NCBI RefSeq assembly: GCF_900102745.1
Contig: NZ_FMZF01000005.1
Location: 186,001 to 250,000 of the forward strand
Length of the DNA: 64,000 nt
Direction: 5' to 3'
From: Geodermatophilus telluris
GTDB taxonomy: Bacteria > Actinomycetota > Actinomycetes > Mycobacteriales > Geodermatophilaceae
Below, in pieces: positions 56,578 through 64,000 of this stretch; the stretch's first letter is position 1, and each line of letters opens with the position of its first letter. Under the pieces are notes generated by a model. The model saw only the letters and a list, made by a program, of their open reading frames with translations, was not told the origin of the DNA and searched no databases. The position numbers were made by a program, and so were the translations under genes.

Positions 56578-57965
56578 GCGCCTGCCCCGACGTCGAGCAG
56601 GTCCGCGGCCAGGGCCTCCAGCCCGTGGGACCGGCTGGCCTTCACCAGCACGACGTCACCGGGCACCAGCACCTCCGCGAGCAGTTGGTGGGCCGCCGCC
56701 CGGTCGGGCACGGACACCGCGGTCTCCCCGGAGCGGGCGCCGGCGGCCGCCGCGCCGGTGACCAGCCCGGCCGCCTCGGGCCCGACGGCGACGAGCAGGT
56801 CCACCCCGGCGGCCACCGCGTCGCGGCCCAGCCGCTCGTGCTCGGCGTCGGCGGTGGGGCCGAGCTCGGCCATGCCGCCGAGGACGGCGACGCGGCGGGT
56901 GGCGGGCATCCCGGCGACGGCGGCCAGCGCGGCCCGCATCGACTCGGGGTTGGCGTTGTAGGCGTCGTTGACGACGGTGACGCCGTCGGCGCGGCGGGTG
57001 ACCTCCATGCGCCAGCGGCTGCGGGCGGTGGCCGCCGACAGCGCGGTGGCGGCCGCGGCCGGCGTCATCCCGGCGGCGACCGCGGCGGCCGCCGCCGCCA
57101 GCGCGTTGGCCACCTGGTGCTCGCCGACCACCTGCAGGGCGACCGGGTGCCGCTCGCCGCCGGCGACGAGCGTGAACCGTGCGCGGGCGGCCTCGTCGAG
57201 GGTGACGTCGGCGGCGCGGACGTCGGCGCCGGCGGAGCGCCCGGTGGTGACCACGCGGGCGCGGGTGCGCGGCGCCATGCCGGCGACGCGGGGGTCGTCG
57301 GCGTTGAGCACCGCGGTGCCGGTCTCCGCCAGCGCCTCGACCAGCTCGCCCTTGGCCAGCGCGATGGTGTCGGCCGACCCGAACTCGCCCAGGTGCGCGG
57401 ACCCGACGTTGAGCACCACGCCGACGTCGGGCCGGGCGACCGCGCACAGCCGGGCGATGTGGCCGACGCCGCGGGCGCCCATCTCCAGGACGAGGAAGCG
57501 GGTGTCGGCGTCGGCGGCGAGCACGGTCAGCGGCAGGCCGATGTCGTTGTTGAACGACCCCGGCGGGCTGACCGTGGGGCCGGCGGCGCCGAGCACCTGG
57601 CCGAGCAGGTCCTTGGTGGAGGTCTTGCCCGCGGAGCCGGTGATGCCGACGGTGACCAGGTCGCCGTCGGCCAGGCGGGCGTGCACCGCCGCGGCCAGCC
57701 GGCCCAGCGCGGCGACGGTGTCGTCGACGACGAGGGCGGGCAGCGGGCCGCCGGGGCGGGTGGTCAGCGCGGCGACGGCACCGGCGGCCGCGGCGTCCCC
57801 GAGGTAGTCGTGGCCGTCGACCCGCTCCCCGGCGACGGCGACGAACAGGTCGCCGGGGCCCACGGCGCGCGAGTCGAGGGTGACGCCGGTGACGGTCGCC
57901 GTCCCGGCGTGCGGGACGGCGGCGCCGACGGCCTGCGCGACCTCGGCGAGGGAGAGGGCGATCAC
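56574..57965 (-). CDS. murF: UDP-MurNAc-tripeptide D-Ala-D-Ala ligase MurF
   Basis: Adds D-Ala-D-Ala to the UDP-MurNAc tripeptide; 463 residues. The N-terminal domain has GVTLDSRAVGPGDLFVAVAGERVDGHDYL; the ATP loop is VTVGITGSAGKTSTKDLL; central domain LEMGARGVGHIARL and LAKGELVEAL; third domain VTVVNDAYNANPESMRAAL and LGGMAELGP. GTG start overlapping the murE stop (GTGA). Confidence 0.97.
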   Translation of the reverse strand: MIALSLAEVAQAVGAAVPHAGTATVTGVTLDSRAVGPGDLFVAVAGERVDGHDYLGDAAAAGAVAALTTRPGGPLPALVVDDTVAALGRLAAAVHARLADGDLVTVGITGSAGKTSTKDLLGQVLGAAGPTVSPPGSFNNDIGLPLTVLAADADTRFLVLEMGARGVGHIARLCAVARPDVGVVLNVGSAHLGEFGSADTIALAKGELVEALAETGTAVLNADDPRVAGMAPRTRARVVTTGRSAGADVRAADVTLDEAARARFTLVAGGERHPVALQVVGEHQVANALAAAAAAVAAGMTPAAAATALSAATARSRWRMEVTRRADGVTVVNDAYNANPESMRAALAAVAGMPATRRVAVLGGMAELGPTADAEHERLGRDAVAAGVDLLVAVGPEAAGLVTGAAAAGARSGETAVSVPDRAAAHQLLAEVLVPGDVVLVKASRSHGLEALAADLLDVGAGA

Positions 57966-59530
57966 CGGGGGGCCGCCCCGGCGGTGGACGGCAGCGCGGC
58001 GATCTCCTCGCGCAGCACCGTGCGGTCGTCGAACGGCGTCACGGTGCCCGCGACCTCCTGACCGGTCTCGTGTCCCTTGCCCGCGATCAGCACGGTGTCA
58101 CCGGGCCCGGCCAGCGCCACGGCGCGGGCGATCGCCGCCCGGCGGTCGCCGACCTCCTCCACCACGTGCCGGCGGTCGGCGGGCACCCCGGCGAGGACGG
58201 CGGCGCGGACGGCCGCGGGGTCCTCCGAGCGGGGGTTGTCGTCGGTGACCACCAGGTGGTCGCTGCGGGTGGCCGCGGCGGCCCCCATCGCCGGGCGCTT
58301 GCCGGGGTCGCGGTCGCCGCCACAGCCGAGCACGGTGATCAGCCTGCCCCGCGTGGCGCCGCGCAGCGCGTCGAGGGCGGTGGCGACCGCGTCAGGGGTG
58401 TGCGCGTAGTCGACGACGGCGGTGAACGGCTGGCCGGCGTCGACCGGCTCCATGCGGCCCGGGACGACGGTGCCGGCGACGCCCTCGAGCGCGGCGGCGA
58501 CCGGCACGCCGACCGCGTCGAGCAGCGCGACGGCGAGGACGGCGTTGGTCACGTTGAACCGCCCGGGCAGCCGCACCCGCGCCGGCCAGGTGCCGCCGGG
58601 CCCGGTGAGGGTGAACGCGGAGCCGCCGTCGGGCGCCGCCGCGACGCCGGTGGCGGTCCAGTCGGCGGGGCGGCCGTCGAGCAGGGTGCCCTCCGCCGAC
58701 ACGGTGACCGCGCGGCCGCCGAGCTCCCGGGCGAGGCGGCGGCCGTGCTCGTCGTCGACCACGACGACCTCCCGCGCGGCGCGGCCGTCGAACAGCAGCG
58801 CCTTGGCCCGGAAGTAGCTCTCCAGGTCGCCGTGGAAGTCCAGGTGGTCCTGGCTGAGGTTGGTGAACCCGGCCGCCGCGAAGGGCACCCCGCCGACGCG
58901 GCCCTGGACGAGCGCGTGGCTGGACACCTCCATGACCACGGTGTCGACGCCGGACTCGAGCATCCCGGCCAGCAGCGCGTGCAGCACCGGTGCCTCGGGG
59001 GTGGTGCGCACGCTGGGGAGGGCGGCCTCGCGCCCGTCGCGGCCGCGGGTGCGCGACTGGACGGTGCCGATCAGGCCCGTGGCCCGGCCGGCCGCGGCCA
59101 GGCCGGCCTCGACCAGGTAGCTCGTCGTCGTCTTGCCGTTGGTGCCGGTGATGCCGACGACGGGCAGCCGGCGGGCGGGCTCGCCGTACACGCGGGCGGC
59201 GACGGCGCCGAGCACGCCGCGCGGGTCGTCGACGACGCAGACCGGCAGGCCGGTGGCGGCCGCCTGGTCCCGGCCGCCGGGGTCGGTGAGGACCGCGACC
59301 GCGCCGCGGGCGGCCGCGTCGGCGGCGAAGCGCGCGCCGTGCGTGCGGGCGCCCGGCAGCGCGGCGTAGAGGTCACCGGGGCGCACCTCGGGCGAGGCGA
59401 GGGTGACGCCGCGGACGGCGGTACCGGGGTCGCCCTGCACGGGGTCGCCGACGAGGTCGGCCAGCGCGCTGAGGGCGAGCGGGCGGGTCCCCGCTGGCCG
59501 GGGCACCGACCCGGGTCCGGTCGGGCTCAC
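57962..59530 (-). CDS. murE: UDP-MurNAc-tripeptide synthetase MurE (meso-DAP type)
   Basis: Adds the third residue to UDP-MurNAc-L-Ala-D-Glu; 522 residues. ATP loop VVGITGTNGKTTTSYLVE, MEVSSHALVQGRV, TNLSQDHLDFHG, VDYAHTPDAV and GCGGDRDPGKRPAMG are present. The selectivity motif DNPRSEDP predicts meso-diaminopimelate rather than lysine. GTG start at 59530; separated from ftsI by 131 bases that contain a tandem 23-base repeat. Confidence 0.97.
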   Translation of the reverse strand: MSPTGPGSVPRPAGTRPLALSALADLVGDPVQGDPGTAVRGVTLASPEVRPGDLYAALPGARTHGARFAADAAARGAVAVLTDPGGRDQAAATGLPVCVVDDPRGVLGAVAARVYGEPARRLPVVGITGTNGKTTTSYLVEAGLAAAGRATGLIGTVQSRTRGRDGREAALPSVRTTPEAPVLHALLAGMLESGVDTVVMEVSSHALVQGRVGGVPFAAAGFTNLSQDHLDFHGDLESYFRAKALLFDGRAAREVVVVDDEHGRRLARELGGRAVTVSAEGTLLDGRPADWTATGVAAAPDGGSAFTLTGPGGTWPARVRLPGRFNVTNAVLAVALLDAVGVPVAAALEGVAGTVVPGRMEPVDAGQPFTAVVDYAHTPDAVATALDALRGATRGRLITVLGCGGDRDPGKRPAMGAAAATRSDHLVVTDDNPRSEDPAAVRAAVLAGVPADRRHVVEEVGDRRAAIARAVALAGPGDTVLIAGKGHETGQEVAGTVTPFDDRTVLREEIAALPSTAGAAPR

Positions 59531-59605
59531 GTCGGGCCAATCTACCGGCGGGCACCTCGCGCCCCGTGCACCCACGGCCCCTCGGCGGTGTCCCTCCCGG
59601 GCAAC

Positions 59606-59651
59606 TCCGCGGAAGTGCACCGGGCAGATCCGCGGACGTGCACCGGGTAGG
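59606..59651. repeat. tandem 23-base repeat between ftsI and murE
   Basis: 59606-59628 and 59629-59651 are two adjacent copies of a 23-base unit starting TCCGCGGA(A/C)GTGCACCGGG, differing at three positions. Each contains the palindromes CCGCGG and GTGCAC. It lies in the 131-base gap and might be a binding site or a decayed dispersed repeat. Confidence 0.7.
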
Positions 59652-59661
59652 TGGCCTCGGG

Positions 59662-61623
59662 TCAGTCGCCGGCGGGGTCGCGGGCGGCGAGGTCGGCGGC
59701 GGTGAGCGGGAAGTCCGGCCGCTCGGTCCCCGACGGCACCACCCCGTTGTGGGTGAGCACCGCGCGCATGACGTCGGCGAACACGGGCGCGGCGACCTGG
59801 CCGCCCTCGGCGTCGCTGCTGGGCCGCTCGAGGTCGACGGCGACGACGTACTGCGGGTCGTCGGCGGGGGCGAACCCGACGAACGTGGTCACGTACCCAC
59901 CGCCGGCGTAGCAGTTGCACTCCGGGTTGGGGCGCTGCGCGGTCCCGGTCTTGCCGGCCACCCGGTAGCCCTCGACCTCGCCGAGCGGGGCGGTGCCGCC
60001 CGGGCCGACGACGGCCTCGAGCATGTAGGCCAGCGCGTCGGCGGTGTCCTCGCTGACCACGCGGGTCGCCTCGGGCGCCTCCGGGGTCGCCGTCGTCCCG
60101 TCCGGCGCGGTGAGCGACTCGACCAGCCGCGGCGGGATCCGCACGCCCCCGTTGGCGATGGCCTGGTAGACCGACGCCATCTGCAGCGTCGTCACCGACA
60201 CGCCCTGGCCGATCGGGACGTTGGCCGCGCGGCTCTCGGTCCAGTCGGCGGAGTCCTCGAGGATGCCGGCGCTCTCGCCGGGCAGCTCGACGCCGGTCTC
60301 CTCCCCCACCCCGAAGGCGCGCAGGTACCGCTCGAGCGTCGCGTCGCCCACCTCGCGGGCCAGCATGATCGTGCCGACGTTGCTGGACTTGGCGAGGATG
60401 CCGGTGACGGTCCAGTCGACCGGCGCGTGGTCGTGGGCGTCGGTGACGACGACGTCGCCGGCCTCGATGTGGCCGTTGACGATGAGCACCGTGTCCGGCC
60501 GTGCCCTGCCCTCCTCGACGGCCGCGGCGAGGGTGACCGCCTTCATCACCGAGCCGGGCTCGAAGACGTCGGAGACGACCGGGTTGCCGAGCAGCTCGGG
60601 GTCGGTGCGGCCGGCCTGCGAGGGGTCGTAGCCCGGGCACGAGCCCATGGCGACCACCTCGCCGGTGTGCACGTCGAGCACGACCGCGGAGGCGCGGGTG
60701 GTGGCGCCGTCGGCGCAGGCCTCCGCCAGCCGCTGCTCGGTCATGAACTGCACGTCCTGGTCGACGGTGAGCTCGACGGTGCTGCCGTCGGTGGCCGGCG
60801 TGGACTCGTCGATGCCCGAGGGGATGGGGTTGCCCCCGCTGCCCACCTCGACCCGGCGCTGCCCGTCGGTGCCGGCCAGCTGGTCCTCGAAGCGCAGCTC
60901 GATGCCGCCCAGGCCGGCCCCGTCGCGGCCCACCCAGCCCACGATCTGCCCGCCGACGGAGCCGGCCGGGTAGAGGCGCACGGGGTCGTCCTCGAAGGAG
61001 ACGCCGGCCAGGCCCAGCTCGTCGATGGCGTCGGTGGTCTCCGGCGCGACCTGCCGGGCCAGGACGACGTAGCGGCCGTCCGCGGAGAGCTGGTCGGTCA
61101 GCTCGTCGATGGGGGCGTCGAGGAGCGCGGACAGCGCCAGCGCCGTCTTCTCGGGGTCCTCGACGACGGTGGGGTCGGCGACCACCCGGGAGGCGTCGAC
61201 GGTGTAGGCGAAGGGGTGGCCGTCACGGTCGACGACGGCACCGCGGAGCGCGGCGATCGGGTAGGTGGCCAGCCGGTCCTGCTCGGCGGCGTAGGCGTAG
61301 TCGGCGCCGTCGACGCCCTGCAGCAGCACCAGCTTCCCGGTGACGACCAGCAGCGGGACGACGACGAGCACCAGGCCCCACCACAGCCGGCGGGGGCCGA
61401 CGCTCAGCGGGCGGCCGGCGCGGCGGCTGCCGGGCGGGCGGCGCGGGGCGAAGGCACCGGCGCGGGGTGCCCCGCCGCGGGCCGCAGCGCCGCGAGGCGC
61501 GCCGCCGCGCGTGGCGGCCGGCGGCAGGGGCGCGCGGGGACGGACGGGGACGCCGGAGCGGGCGCCGCGGACGGCGGGGCGCGGCGCGGTGCGGCGGCCG
61601 GGGTCACGGGGTGGGACGGCCAC
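59662..61623 (-). CDS. ftsI: division transpeptidase FtsI/PBP3 (PbpB)
   Basis: Class B penicillin-binding protein of 653 residues that crosslinks septal peptidoglycan. An Arg/Pro-rich cytoplasmic N-terminus of about 75 residues, one transmembrane helix (LWWGLVLVVVPLLVVTGKLVLL), a dimerisation/pedestal domain (RGAVVDRDGHPFAYT) and the transpeptidase domain with SxxK in FEPGSVMKAVT, SxN in KSSNVGT and KTGT in VAGKTGTAQ. A Cys pair in NPECNCYAG near the KTGT is noteworthy. GTG start, 3 bases after the ftsL-like gene. Confidence 0.97.
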   Translation of the reverse strand: MAVPPRDPGRRTAPRPAVRGARSGVPVRPRAPLPPAATRGGAPRGAAARGGAPRAGAFAPRRPPGSRRAGRPLSVGPRRLWWGLVLVVVPLLVVTGKLVLLQGVDGADYAYAAEQDRLATYPIAALRGAVVDRDGHPFAYTVDASRVVADPTVVEDPEKTALALSALLDAPIDELTDQLSADGRYVVLARQVAPETTDAIDELGLAGVSFEDDPVRLYPAGSVGGQIVGWVGRDGAGLGGIELRFEDQLAGTDGQRRVEVGSGGNPIPSGIDESTPATDGSTVELTVDQDVQFMTEQRLAEACADGATTRASAVVLDVHTGEVVAMGSCPGYDPSQAGRTDPELLGNPVVSDVFEPGSVMKAVTLAAAVEEGRARPDTVLIVNGHIEAGDVVVTDAHDHAPVDWTVTGILAKSSNVGTIMLAREVGDATLERYLRAFGVGEETGVELPGESAGILEDSADWTESRAANVPIGQGVSVTTLQMASVYQAIANGGVRIPPRLVESLTAPDGTTATPEAPEATRVVSEDTADALAYMLEAVVGPGGTAPLGEVEGYRVAGKTGTAQRPNPECNCYAGGGYVTTFVGFAPADDPQYVVAVDLERPSSDAEGGQVAAPVFADVMRAVLTHNGVVPSGTERPDFPLTAADLAARDPAGD

Positions 61624-61626
61624 GGC

Positions 61627-62274
61627 TCAGCCCCCCTCCCCCGCCTCGGGCTCCCCGGGCGCCGGCGCGGGCTCGGGGGTGCCGCGGAGCGTGGCGCTGC
61701 CGTCGGGCGCGACGACGAGGTAGGCGGCGGCACCGGCGGGCACGAGGCCGGCCGCGGCGGCCGCCGCGGCGAGCTGGGCCGGCGTGGCGCCGTCGACCAC
61801 CTGCTGCTCGAGCCGCTGCACCTCCTCGGCCTTCTCGGCGTTGGCGGTGCGCAGCGCGGTCGCCTTGAGCGAGTTGACCGCGACGGCGGTGTTGAGCACG
61901 AGCAGGCCCAGCGTGGTGAGCACCAGCAGCGCGACGACGAGCAGCACGAACGGCGCCCGGCGGCTGCCGAGGAGGCCACGCGGCGTCCGGCCGGCGTCGC
62001 CGCCGGGGACCAGCCGCAGCGCCGGCGCGCTGACGCGGGGGGTCGGTCCGGTCGCCCGGCCGCGGGCCGGCCGCGAGGGCAGCGCGCGCAGGGGGCGGGA
62101 GGGCAGCGCGCCGGAGGTCTGCACGCGGACGGGCCGGGAGGCCATCGCCGGTGCCGGGCGGGAGGGCGTGGCCGGTGCCGGGCGGGAGGGCGTGGCCGGT
62201 GCCGGGCGGGCGGGCGTGGCCGGTGTCGTCGTCGCGGCGGCGCCGTCGCGGGGCGCGCGGGCGGCGGCACTCAC
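61627..62274 (-). CDS. FtsL-like divisome protein with long repeat-rich N-terminus
   Basis: A 215-residue bitopic protein in the ftsL position (rsmH-this-ftsI). One transmembrane helix ([29 protein letters not shown]) is followed by a short coiled coil, [30 protein letters not shown], and a small end domain [17 protein letters not shown], as in actinobacterial FtsL. The cytoplasmic N-terminus of about 115 residues is Arg/Pro-rich and includes three copies of an 8-residue unit, (A/S)RPAPATP-like, from 24-base DNA repeats at 62147-62218. GTG start overlapping the rsmH stop (GTGA). FtsL identity rests on place and topology. Confidence 0.85.
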   Translation of the reverse strand: MSAAARAPRDGAAATTTPATPARPAPATPSRPAPATPSRPAPAMASRPVRVQTSGALPSRPLRALPSRPARGRATGPTPRVSAPALRLVPGGDAGRTPRGLLGSRRAPFVLLVVALLVLTTLGLLVLNTAVAVNSLKATALRTANAEKAEEVQRLEQQVVDGATPAQLAAAAAAAGLVPAGAAAYLVVAPDGSATLRGTPEPAPAPGEPEAGEGG

Positions 62275-63278
62275 GCGGCGCGCCGGGTGCGCTCGGCGGC
62301 CCGCACGCGGGCGGAGGCCGCGCGGGGGTTGGCGGCCACCTCGGCCTCCGACGGCGCCTCGCCGCCGCGGGTGAGCAGCCGCAGCACCGGCCCGTACTCG
62401 GGCAGGCGCACCGGCAGCTCCGGCGGGGTGCGGTCGGTCGCCCCGGCGGCGAGGGTCTGCTTCACGATCCGGTCCTCGAGGGAGTGGAAGGTGATGACGG
62501 CGACGCGGCCCCCGACGGCGAGCGCGTCGAGCGCCGCCGGGAGGGCCCGCTGCAGCGCCCCGAGCTCGTCGTTGACCTCGATGCGCAGGGCCTGGAAGGT
62601 CCGCTTGGCCGGGTGCCCGCCGGTGCGGCGGGTGGCCGCGGGGATCGCGTCGCGCACCAGGTGGGCCAGGCGCTCGGTGTGCGTGAACGGCGCCCGCGCC
62701 CGCTCGCGGACGATGGCCGCGGCGATGCGCGAGGCGAAGCGCTCCTCGCCGTACACCCGCAGCACCCGGGCGAGCTCGGCGGCGGAGTAGGTGTTGACGA
62801 CGTCGGCGGCGCTGCGCGGGGCCTCCGGGTCCATCCGCATGTCCAGCGGGCCGTCGCCGGCGTAGCTGAAGCCGCGCTCGGGCCGGTCGAGCTGCAGCGA
62901 GGAGACGCCCAGGTCGAACAGCACGGCCTGCACCTCGGCCAGGCCGAGCCGGTCGAGCACGTCGGGTAGCTCGTCGAAGACGGCGGGCACCAGGGTGGCG
63001 CGGTCGGCGTGGCCGGCGGCGGCGATCCGGGCGGCGGCCTCGGCGCGGGCCTGCGGGTCGCGGTCGAGCCCGACCAGCCGGAGGCCGGGGTGGGCGTCGA
63101 GCAGGGCCAGGGCGTGGCCGGCCAGCCCCAGGGTGGCGTCGACGAGGACGGCGCCCTCGCCGGCGCAGGCGGGGCCGAGCAGCCCGGTCACCCGGTCGAG
63201 GAGGACGGGCACGTGCACGGGCCGCGGCCGTGCCGCCGAGTCCGGCGGCGCGGGCCGCGTGGGCTCGGGCGTGCTCAT
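62271..63278 (-). CDS. rsmH: 16S rRNA m4C1402 methyltransferase RsmH (MraW)
   Basis: SAM-dependent N4-methyltransferase of 335 residues acting on C1402 of 16S r[16 protein letters not shown] and the SAM-site [15 protein letters not shown] (Leu where the common motif has GxGGH), [43 protein letters not shown] and [14 protein letters not shown] are all present. ATG 63278 has a GGAGG seven bases upstream. Followed by the ftsL-like gene with a 4-base overlap. Confidence 0.97.
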   Translation of the reverse strand: MSTPEPTRPAPPDSAARPRPVHVPVLLDRVTGLLGPACAGEGAVLVDATLGLAGHALALLDAHPGLRLVGLDRDPQARAEAAARIAAAGHADRATLVPAVFDELPDVLDRLGLAEVQAVLFDLGVSSLQLDRPERGFSYAGDGPLDMRMDPEAPRSAADVVNTYSAAELARVLRVYGEERFASRIAAAIVRERARAPFTHTERLAHLVRDAIPAATRRTGGHPAKRTFQALRIEVNDELGALQRALPAALDALAVGGRVAVITFHSLEDRIVKQTLAAGATDRTPPELPVRLPEYGPVLRLLTRGGEAPSEAEVAANPRAASARVRAAERTRRAA

Positions 63279-63749
63279 CGTCGGCCTCCTCGGGTCGGGC
63301 TCCCGCGCCGGGACGGGTGGCGCGTCGTCCCATGGTGGCGCGGGCGGCGGGTCGTCGGCGGGAGCCGGGCGGGCGCGCCGCGCGACGAGTGGGGCGCGAC
63401 GGTCGGGCGGGCGGCGAGGGGTGGGCAGGCGGGAGGGGCCCGCGTCCGTCCCGGGCCGGCCGGTGGGGCGGGGTGGGGACGGTGGGGCGCGGTGGGGTGG
63501 CCGCGGGAGCGGGGTGGTGACCCCCACCCCCCGCGGGCTCCGCCTGGCGCCGGGGAAGTGCGTCAGGTGGTGCCCACGGGGAGCGGGGGTCGCCGGAGCC
63601 GGTGCCGGTCCGACCGGCGGCGCGGTGCCGCCCGGTGCGCGGGGACCGAGCCGCGGGGAAGACGGTTCGGTCCGCACCCGGTCGAGCCGCGGGGAAGACG
63701 GCTCGCGTCGGGGTGCGCAGGTGGTCGGGGCGACCGGCGGGACGGGGGG
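63279..63749. promoter_or_regulatory. mraZ-rsmH intergenic region with TGGGG array and 23-base repeats
   Basis: A long 471-base gap. On the plus strand TGGGG occurs at 63464, 63474, 63483 and 63493, with spacers of 5, 4 and 5 bases; this resembles the TGGGN-N5 direct repeats bound by MraZ in E. coli and also forms a G-quadruplex-capable tract. A 23-base unit starting CGAGCCGCGGGGAAGACGG is repeated at 63647-63669 and 63683-63705 (one mismatch); in the second copy its ends CGAGCC/GGCTCG can pair. No convincing gene is seen in the gap. Confidence 0.5.
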
Positions 63750-64000
63750 TCAGGACAGCGTGGGCATCCCCTCGCTCTCCATGGCGGCGAAGGCCGCCTC
63801 CTGCTCCTCCACGTAGGAGTCCCACGTGGCCTGGTCCCAGATCTCGAACCGGGTGTCGACGCCGACCACGACCACGTCGCGGTCGAGGTGGGCGTACTGC
63901 CGCAGGCCGGCGGGGATGGTGATGCGGCCGGTCTTGTCCGGCTCGACCTCGACCATCGAGCCGAAGCTCATGCGGGCGCGCATGCGCGCCTCGGCTGTGT
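63750..64000 (-). CDS. mraZ: transcriptional regulator MraZ, 5' end outside window
   Basis: C-terminal 83 codons of MraZ, the first gene of the dcw cluster, a DNA-binding SpoVT/AbrB-like dodecamer-type regulator. The second MraZ repeat is clear: FGSMVEVEPDKTGRITIPAGLRQYAHLDRDVVVVGVDTRFEIWDQATWDSY, where DKTGRITIP is the conserved DxxGR element. The frame is open to the window edge; complete proteins are about 143 residues, so roughly 60 are missing. Internal ATGs are not the true start. Confidence 0.92.
   Translation of the reverse strand, partial: TAEARMRARMSFGSMVEVEPDKTGRITIPAGLRQYAHLDRDVVVVGVDTRFEIWDQATWDSYVEEQEAAFAAMESEGMPTLS

Overview
The window is a very GC-rich actinobacterial chromosome segment with short intergenic gaps, many GTG starts and about a dozen 4-base GTGA stop/start overlaps. 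A Wag31/SepF/YggT division set, a MurE with the meso-DAP motif, a DUF222-HNH gene and a long IleS all point to Actinobacteria. The style fits Geodermatophilaceae (Blastococcus, Geodermatophilus, Modestobacter); that family-level call is an inference, not proven here. No rRNA, tRNA, CRISPR array, phage or insertion sequence was seen.

Left third (1-31.4 kb). From the left edge: a partial FAD dehydrogenase, two small membrane proteins and a heterodimeric ABC exporter with one degenerate ATP site. Histidine biosynthesis genes follow, split into three blocks: hisA-ridA-hisF (6.8-8.7 kb), hisH (18.1-18.7 kb) and hisD-hisC-hisB plus a 58-residue membrane protein (20.6-23.7 kb). Between the blocks lie a nitroreductase/SDR pair, a two-component system led by an Asp-rich membrane-anchored protein, a DUF222-HNH gene, an M28 membrane peptidase, a molybdopterin oxidoreductase and a GGDEF protein with a sigma-28-like promoter. 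Further right are a LON-domain protein, an APH-like kinase, dnaE, a GNAT and a CPBP protease.

Middle (31.4-45.2 kb). rluD-like and lspA genes, malate:quinone oxidoreductase, a CPA1 K+/H+ antiporter, ileS, a Cys/His-rich membrane protein and a sugar (probably alpha-glucoside) ABC importer whose ATPase is divergent from its binding protein. These look like accessory genes placed inside a block (wag31-ileS-lspA-rluD-dnaE-his) that is generally kept together in Actinobacteria.

Right third (45.2-64 kb). The division and cell wall (dcw) cluster, all on the minus strand, transcribed mraZ (cut by the window edge), rsmH, ftsL-like, ftsI, murE, murF, mraY, ftsW, murG, murC, ftsQ, ftsZ, pgeF, yggS, sepF, yggT, wag31. 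It makes UDP-MurNAc-pentapeptide and lipid II and builds the divisome. murD is missing from its usual place between mraY and ftsW.

Non-coding structure includes a three-copy GC-rich palindromic repeat whose outer arms change together, a nested inverted repeat after ileS, a TGGGG array between mraZ and rsmH, and an AT-rich promoter-like island before ftsZ.
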